Shown in pieces: positions 57,374 to 64,000 of a stretch of DNA of 64,000 nt. Numbering within the stretch: the first letter of the stretch is position 1; every line of letters starts with the position of its first letter. Origin of the DNA: Astrothelium macrocarpum (Eukaryota; Ascomycota; Dothideomycetes; Trypetheliales; Trypetheliaceae); NCBI GenBank assembly GCA_021030915.1, contig JAGEMR010000042.1, positions 124,001 to 188,000 of the forward strand. Direction: 5' to 3'. The notes under the pieces were generated by a model. It had not been told where the DNA came from. It searched no databases and saw nothing but the letters and a program-made list of their open reading frames with translations. A program made the translations under genes and the position numbers.

Positions 57374-58262
57374 TTATGGGTCGACATCCATCTGCTCCGC
57401 CGCTTGTCCCTGGTCGTCATCCCGGATCTCGTGCACGGTAATATATTTGCTCAAATCCTCTTTTGTAATCACCTTCTCATTCAACACCGCAGTTGTACCT
57501 CTTGGGAACCTGTAATTTCGCTCCTTTTGCTCCCTTATGTTCGGCTTGATGTAGTTTCTCAACAAAGTCGCCTTCTCTTTGGTTATGACGCATACATCGA
57601 CGTTGGACCCCGATCCCAAGTCATTGAAGATACCCGCTTGGATAGCATCTGATGCGAGCTGGACGGCTTCATCGCGGGTGAGATTCGGCTTCCATTGTGT
57701 TTCGAAGACGGACATGGCAGCGAGAGATCCTGAACCCATAGTTACATAAGGGAGCTTGTCGGTGCTGCCATGGGCGTGAACAGTAAAAAGATGCGCGCCA
57801 GTAGGATCAACGCCGGCAACCACGAGATATGCACCAACATGGCCTTGGTATCGGAACAGATGTTGCTTTAGCATGGTCATGCATGTTACGACTCGTGGCT
57901 TACGGCCTGTCGAGAGGGAGTGGAGCTCAAGGTTGGAGGAGATGAGGGCAGTGGTGAATTCGGTATCAGCGGCGGTTCCAGCTCCTGCGCACCAGATCTG
58001 AGGAGCTATATAGTGTAGCTTCTCACAGTTCTGAGGGAGTCTTAGTTGACATGAAGAAAAAACAGTGAGGAAGTAAGGCGCCAAGTACCTTGTCTGCTAC
58101 TATAGGCCCGCTGGTAGCTCTTGTATCTGCTGCAATGACGACACCTCCATCATACAAACAGCCTACGATGGTGGTACCTGTGCTTGTGGCTTTGGGTAGA
58201 GGCACGCCTTGTGCATGGAGGGCAACGTTGCGGTTATGATTGGAGAAGTCGAAGCCTGGCAT
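57374..58262 (-). CDS. PUP1: 20S proteasome subunit beta2 (trypsin-like)
   Basis: Exon 58262-58089 joins exon 58030-57374 across a 58-bp intron, giving 276 residues. A 29-residue propeptide ends in Gly, and the mature N-terminus begins at catalytic Thr30 (TTIVGCLYDGGVVIAADTRA). Asp46 and Lys62 occupy the conserved Asp17 and Lys33 positions, so the active site is complete. Further family blocks are CEKLHYIAPQIWCAGAGTAA, YVTMGSGSLAAMSVFE, DAIQAGIFNDLGSGSNVDVC and a C-terminal arm ending in QAAEQMDVDP. It provides trypsin-like cleavage in the proteasome core. It is divergent from NUP159. Confidence 0.96.
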
Positions 58263-58769
58263 GACGAGGGAGTACGAGCTGGGCGCAAACTAGACAAGAA
58301 GAGGCTTTTTAACCAGCGCCAGCAATTCGCGAAAGCAAATTTAATGGGCAAGAGATCGGAAATTAAAACTTGATGGTATCAATTCCCTGAAGCTTGAGAG
58401 TATGGTGATGGGTGGAGCAGGCTTATTCCAGAGTACAACAGCAGGCATCGGCGGAGACGCGGCGAGGCGTCAAGCTCCGCGTCTTCAACCTCACTTCGCG
58501 AACGAAAACTGGTCCTCCTGTTCCACTCTTTGAGTGCTCCCCGCTCGTCTATTCTTTGACTTTTCAACACTCCTTTCGCATCATTAATACCTAATCAAGC
58601 TCTTCGACATTGCTCTCCACCAACTTCATCCATCTGAACTGCGCCATCCAAATTTCCCATTTGCTCTTATACGCTCGAAATCAGAGGCATGCTTTGTTGA
58701 AGCCTTATAAAGCTTCGTCCTTGCTTTCTCAACGCTCTTGCAGCCGAGCCACGAACCTGACCGGTCAAA
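58263..58769. promoter_or_regulatory. Divergent promoter region PUP1/NUP159
   Basis: A 507-bp spacer between divergent start codons. I searched by eye for a clean proteasome-associated control element (GGTGGCAAA-like) and did not find one. No coding sequence was seen. Confidence 0.35.
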
Positions 58770-61700
58770 ATGAACCCGCAAGCTCAAGTCGGTCAAGACC
58801 TTGAGGAAATTCAAACAGAGGTAAGACAGTGCCTCCTCGTCGCAAACAACACTACTGATAATGCAATGTTGTCTTAGGCACTCGGCTTTTCAGCACTCTC
58901 TGGAGAATCCAAAGTCCGGCTGCTACCTTCACCATGGCCCACCGACTCTCTGCCCGCGCCTACTTCATCTCTTCTGAGTGTTGCCTCAGGAAGGGGCTTG
59001 CTTGCAGCTGCCGGCCCAGACAAACTAGTCATTGCCTCTACCGCTTCTGTTCGGCAAGCCTTTGGCAGCGAAGAAGATGGAAAGAACAAAACTTTTACTC
59101 CACAACTGACCATTGATACTCCTCGCATCTCTCAAGTAGCATTCTCTTCTGATGAGAATTTCCTCGTTATCACTGCAGAGAACGGAGGTGGACTAGCCAT
59201 CTACGATGTAGGAGCGATCATGCAAGGCAACACACGACCTGCCGCTCAAATCGCAACAAACGGGATTGCTCTTCGAGCTTTGGTACCAAATCCGGCAACG
59301 GACTTTGCCTATTTCTTCGCCGTTGTTACGGGTAATGGACAATTACTGCTCGCCAACTTGAATGAAAAGCAACTCGTGAGTGGTCAAAATGGCTCAGCTA
59401 TGAAAGAGGGTGTCAGCTGCGTGTCTTGGAGCAAGAAGGGTAGACAACTAGTTGCTGGCATGGGAAATGGCACGGCTGTGCAATTGACTCCCGACGGTGC
59501 TGTCAAGGCAGAAATACCAAGGCCCCCAAACATGGAAGGAGATCAACACGGTGAGTATCGTTGTATGCCCATTTTGAGCTACTCATGACTTTTTAACCAG
59601 TTTCTGCCATATCGTGGTTGTCAAATGAAGAGTTTCTAGTCGTATACACCCCAACTGCCTCTGTGTACGAGAACGCTCCCGAGTCCACCTTTCACCTTGT
59701 CACCAGGCAAAAGGGCACTTCGAACTATGCGTTCCAGAGACTCTTGGACCCAAGTCCGCCGTTCGGATTGAATCGTTTTCCTCCACTTCATTTCATCCAT
59801 CGTTTAATGGATTTCCCTCCAAATCTAACAGACATGCTCATTGTTAGCTCGACCTGCTCACCCGATATTGGTCTCTTTACTAAATCCAAGACACCATTGT
59901 CAAGTGATTTTCCTACCGAAAGGATCACAAATACCTACACAACTACCGGTCTGGCACTCGATAATCGCCGTGCTCAACTTCCATACAGCGAAGATATGAG
60001 CGACACTTCGCCTATTGGAGTGACAATCGACCTTTCGAGCCGCGAGATGATCAAGAGGCCGATCCCAGGTGATGAATTGGAGGAGTCGACGACGCCTTTA
60101 CCGGCATTAATGGTCCTCAATCATGAAGGTTTGCTATCAGCGTGGTGGATAGTATACAATGATTCTGTTCGACAGGGCACTGCTTACCCCGGATTGATTG
60201 CGGTTAGTGGTGGACCACAAGCAAGGCCTATTACAGCTACATCTCCTCCTCCCTCGAATGCGCCAAGCATGGCGGGATCTTCAATGCCAAGACCCATGGT
60301 TCCCGCATTTGGCCAGAGCAGTACTCCAAGCATGGGTATGAATAGACAATCTGTATGGAACACATCAAATAATACATCTTCAGCGCAGACTGGCGGATCT
60401 ACATTCGGAAAGGCGGCGTTCGGTCAGTCTACATTCGGTCAACCGAATCAACCCGTGGCTACCTTTGGCCAACCCTCCCAACCGAGGCCAACCTTTGGCT
60501 CGTCATCACAACTAGGCGCTTCTGCTGGGAATGCTGCTTTTGGCTCAGCTGGTACTCTTGGTAGCAAGACGTCACCTTGGGCTACTTCTAATATTTCAGG
60601 AGACGCGAGCCCAAAACCAGCAAATCCTTTTGGAGGATCGGGTGCTTCGGGGTCGTCACCATTTGGCAAATTGAGTGAAAATAAGCCTGCAGCAACACCT
60701 TTCTCATCCACTGCTTCGACCTCGCCGTTTGCGTCTTTTGGTCAAAAAACAGGTCTTCCCTCGTTCTCAAGCTTTGGGAATAACAACAATCAAAACAAGC
60801 CTCCCGGTATGACACCAGAACCTAGCTTCGGCTCAACAGTAGATCTTGGCTCAACAAATTCAGGTAGTTCGTTTGGTCAACCATCAACCTTGGGAAGCGG
60901 CCTATCGGCATGGGGCACGCCATCGACTATGTCCAGCACGTTTGGTGCGCAGCCAGCTGCTCAAGTTCAGTCTCAGGAAATGGAAATGGGAGATGATAGT
61001 ATCTCTACTCAGAAACCAGCAGCGCCTGCGGATTCCGCATTCGGACTTGGCCAAGGAGGCTTCAAGCTTGATTCTGGATTCAAAGGTGATGGGACTGCAA
61101 AGGACGACCTACCGAGACCCAAAGATTCAGCTGGTGGGCTCTTTAGTATGGGCTTGGGCGATGCTTTGTCAGACGCACAGAAAGCGCCTGCTACACCTAT
61201 CAAAGAAGAACCCGAGGAGCCCAAGCTCTCAGAAATATCAACCACTCCAGCTTCTCCGCCTAAACCAGCGCAAACTCCCAAGGTCGTTGCGCCGCCTATC
61301 GAAAAAGCAACGTCAGCAGAATCCGATGATGCTCCGCTACCCCCTGATCCAACCAGTGCAAAGTTCAAAGCCAAGCAGCTGGAGATGAATGCGAATATGC
61401 CTCCAGGTGTAGGAGCATCTAAGCCAAAACCCGAAGCTCCAAAGGATGAGCCTCCATTGCCAGAAGAGCTGCCTCCATTGGCTGGAAGCCCTCCAGTCGA
61501 TCTTGGTGAAGGTTCATCCCCACTATCTGACATACCTAATGAACATCTCGATCAGGCGAAAGAAGCACCACCTCAACCCGCCAAAGACTTGACACCGGCA
61601 ATCAAAACGACACTTTCCTTTACGCCGGATTCCAAGCCGCCTCAGGAGACTCAGGGACATGAAGCTCCAAAACCACAACAAACCTCTACGACGCCATTTG

Positions 61701-63250
61701 CTTTTAAGCCAGCTGCGGCCAACTTTCCTCCTCCAACTACACGTCCCATTGCAAGCCCACGTTCACCGAGTCCAACACGAAACTTTACAACACCAGCAGC
61801 TCCGTCTGGCAAACCACTCGTTCCTCCGCTGGGCGGAAGTCGACCTCCTTCCCGACCCACGTCACGCAATGAACGACCAGTCTCTCGTTCAAGCCTCTTC
61901 GGTGCGTCCGGCGTCCCTCGTCGGGACTCTGGCTCACGAACTCCCCAACCTCCTACTCAATTTCAGCCCTCACAGCCTCAACCCAAACCCAAGGCCCCAG
62001 ACCCCGAACCAGAAGTCTCGGACCTCCAAGACGAAGAGGACGAACGCATCCGCAAAATCCTCGAATCCAAAGTCGAACCCACCAAGACCCTCGACCCCTT
62101 CATCGCACACCAAGACTACGCCAGCCTCGAAGAAAAGACCGGCCTCCTCGGCCAAATGGAGCGCATCTACCGCGACATCAACTCCATGCTCGACACGCTC
62201 GGCCTCAACGCCCGCGCCCTCGCGTGCTGGATCGAGGGACAACACCAGCACAGCCACGACCCAGCAGACCTGGACCTCGACGCGGACGACAACGACGACG
62301 ACTGGACCCTCGTCGACCTGCCCTCCCTCACCACGCTCCAGCACGACCTCACCGACACCCTCACCACCAGCGCCGTCACCGCCGTCCCCGACAAAACCCA
62401 CCACCTCGCCACCCTCCACCACGACATCCACCGCCTCCGCGCGCGCACCCGCGACATCCGCACCGCCCTCGACGCCCACGCCCTGCCGTCGGCGCGCGCC
62501 CGCGCCCGCGCCGCCCCGCTCTCCGCCGAGCAGGCGCAGCAGCAGGCCGAGCTGCGGCGCGCCGTCGCGCACGTGCAGAGCGCGCTGCTGGCGGCGGAAG
62601 ACGGGGTTGCCGTGTTGCGCGCGAAGATCGCGGCTGCGGCGACACCTGCGTCGACGACGACGGACGGGAAGGCGCCGACGGTGGAGGCGGTGCGGCGCAC
62701 GATTGCGAAGATGATGGCGATGGTGGAGCGCAAGCATGGTGATGTGGTGGTGTTGGAGGCGCAGATGCGGAAGCTGAGGAGGGGGGTTGCTGCGTTGAGT
62801 TTGGATGGTGCGGCGGACGGGCCTGCGAGGGGTGGGGTGGTGGTTAAGAGGGAGGAGGATGAGGATGAAGATGATGTCGAGACGAGTCTGTTCCGGACGC
62901 CGCCGCAGTTGCGGAGTAGCCGGTTGGGGGCGTCGGTTGCTGCGACGTCTGCGTCATCGCTGCGCACGCCGGAGCTGAGACGTAGCGCGATGCCGGGGAC
63001 GTATGCGCTGGAGTACTCGCCGAGTCTTGGCAGCGCGAGTGTGCAGTCGAGTCCGATGGCGAGGAGGCAGCTGGGGGCGAGTGTGAGGAGTGTGGGGAGC
63101 GTGGGCACGCCGAGGAAGAAGATGGGTGGGGTGAGTGAGGAGGATGTGATGAGGTTCAATGGGAGGGCGGAGGCGAGGACGAAGGTGCTGAGGTCTTTGA
63201 GGGAAGCGGTGGAGAAGAAAGGGGTGAGGGAGACGAGATTGGAGGATTAA
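58770..63250 (+). CDS. NUP159: FG-nucleoporin Nup159/Nup214
   Basis: Three exons (58770-58820, 58878-59550, 59601-63250) keep phase and give 1457 residues. The N-terminal beta-propeller begins FSALSGESKVRLLPSPWP and runs through LAAAGPDKLVIASTASVRQA, ISQVAFSSDENFLVITAENG and GVSCVSWSKKGRQLVAGMG, ending near TTPLPALMVLNHEGLLSAWW. A long FG domain follows with SAFGxxx, TFGQ and FG dipeptides (STFGKAAFGQSTFGQP), then a Pro-rich section. A C-terminal coiled coil (FIAHQDYASLEEKTGLLGQM onward) anchors it with Nup82. It sits on the cytoplasmic face of the pore, where the propeller recruits the RNA helicase Dbp5 for mRNA export. Codons in the C-terminal third change abruptly: C-ending and GC-rich from about 61.95 kb, then G-ending after about 62.6 kb. 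Confidence 0.94.
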
Positions 63251-63878
63251 GATGGATTTTAGGGAGGGAGTCGCCGGAGATGGAGGGCGTAAGGCGGCCA
63301 AGGCCTGGTAATAGAGAGGATAGGAATGTGTGTAGCTAGGTAGATGGCTTTGTGATGCTTTTGCAGTATGGAAATGAGCAAGGGATCAATGCATCGCTAT
63401 AATTGGCTTGTATTAGCACGTGCTCTTCTCTTAGTTGCCAGTTGAACGACTAGTTTCGCATGAGCAAGGTAATAATTAAACTCACATTGAGTGGCATATG
63501 TCTTTCGAGAATTGCTGATCGGGTGAAGGGAAAGTCAATTGCGCCGTGGGGCTTAGTCACGAAGAATTGATGATCCTTTCTTATATTCGAGATAAAAGGT
63601 GTTCACTCATTCCATCTTACCGAACTCCTACCAAATCGAAACTGCGTAAATATCATGTCAATCCGCCACTTCTTATTCCTTTCCCATCTTGAGATTAAGT
63701 TTGCAACTATTGTAATTCAACCAAACTTGAATGCACAGAGTAGCCACGTATATCGAAATCTGATTTCATCATGGTGGTAGCGAACGGCTAAAATATATAA
63801 TAAAAAAAAGGGCTATTGTTATCGTTCTTTACTTCTCCAAATGCTCCAAACTTCCAAGACTCATTCTAGCTTACTGTG
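63251..63878. other. Intergenic with probable promoter at right
   Basis: The left part is the NUP159 3' flank. A TATATAAT element at about 63,794-63,801, followed by a pyrimidine-rich stretch, fits a promoter for the partial gene starting at 63879. Confidence 0.45.
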
Positions 63879-64000
63879 ATGATTTCCAGTATTCATTTGT
63901 TACTTCTTGTAACTAACCTTTGGGTGGTTTTTTCTAGGCACCACTATCACCATCACGACCATCTTCCTAACATTACCTCTGCGTTGGACGTCACTTCATC
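63879..64000 (+). CDS. Secreted protein with His-rich N-terminus (partial at right edge)
   Basis: An ATG at 63879 opens a frame that stays open for 40 codons to the window end. It begins with a hydrophobic signal-like stretch (MISSIHLLLLVTNLWVVFS) followed directly by RHHYHHHDHLPNITSALDV. The histidine cluster just after the likely cleavage site could bind a metal, and NIT is a possible N-glycosylation site. A TATA-like element lies about 85 bp upstream. The fold and family cannot be seen from this fragment. The sequence before the HHYHHHD block also ends in TTTCTAG, so that block could instead be the start of a downstream exon. Confidence 0.5.
   Translation, partial: MISSIHLLLLVTNLWVVFSRHHYHHHDHLPNITSALDVTS

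Noticed and set aside
58023..58088. Readthrough end of the PUP1 first exon
   Set aside because: This is the intron; splicing 58089 to 58030 restores the invariant DKNCEKLHYI block.
62376..63301. Long Arg/His/Pro/Ala-rich ORFs in other frames over the NUP159 C-terminus
   Set aside because: They are GC-driven shadows of the NUP159 coding frame, as are similar ORFs over TAF5, eIF3k, MED11 and AMSH.
1..64000. Transposons, CRISPR arrays, rRNA or tRNA genes, clustered secondary-metabolite genes
   Set aside because: I looked for reverse transcriptase, transposase, terminal repeats, regularly spaced repeats and PKS/NRPS signatures and saw none.

Overview
The window is nuclear DNA of a filamentous ascomycete (Pezizomycotina). 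Genes lie close together on both strands, are broken by short GT..AG introns (mostly 49-120 bp), and encode fungal versions of conserved eukaryotic complexes together with typically fungal accessory proteins (a NACHT-ankyrin STAND receptor, a MOSC protein, a subtilase-fold protein). A Leotiomycete-like source is possible, but I cannot fix the class by eye. Exon boundaries were derived by hand from splice sites, reading phase and family conservation; nearly all complete models keep frame from ATG to stop.

Layout. 1-9.5 kb is accessory: a CinA-like protein cut by the left edge, a GNAT acetyltransferase, a NACHT-ankyrin STAND receptor and a MOSC protein. A 2.3 kb stretch without a recognisable gene follows. 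11.8-31.9 kb is housekeeping: eIF2A, eIF3k, Tsr4/PDCD2, a small type I membrane protein, TAF5 (with a 1.2 kb intron holding another ORF), Med11, a mitochondrial flavin-reductase protein, mitoribosomal bL31m, the mitochondrial transcription factor Mtf1 and an AMSH-type deubiquitinase. 32.8-46 kb holds APC1, a Nup37-like nucleoporin and a pericentrin-like spindle-pole protein. 46.4-50.1 kb is a second accessory pocket: a short-chain dehydrogenase broken by a stop codon, and a secreted subtilisin-fold protein that has lost all three catalytic residues. 51.2-63.3 kb is again housekeeping: SGT1/Ecdysoneless, Arp4, GUP1, proteasome beta2 (Pup1) and Nup159. At the right edge a secreted protein with a histidine-rich start runs out of the window.

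The genes do not form one pathway. Recurrent themes are translation initiation (eIF2A, eIF3k), RNA polymerase II transcription and chromatin (TAF5, Med11, Arp4), mitochondrial gene expression (bL31m, Mtf1), mitosis (APC1, spindle-pole protein), nuclear pore (Nup37-like, Nup159) and ubiquitin/proteasome (AMSH, Pup1). Many neighbours are arranged head-to-head or tail-to-tail.

The most unusual signal is not a gene. At least eight, probably nine, GC-rich patches of about 0.7-1.3 kb each change from strongly C-rich to strongly G-rich on the + strand, always in the same left-to-right sense, whichever strand the gene is on and across an intron as well as exons. This looks like the footprint of a DNA-level process (repair or recombination, or replication initiation) rather than of codon choice.
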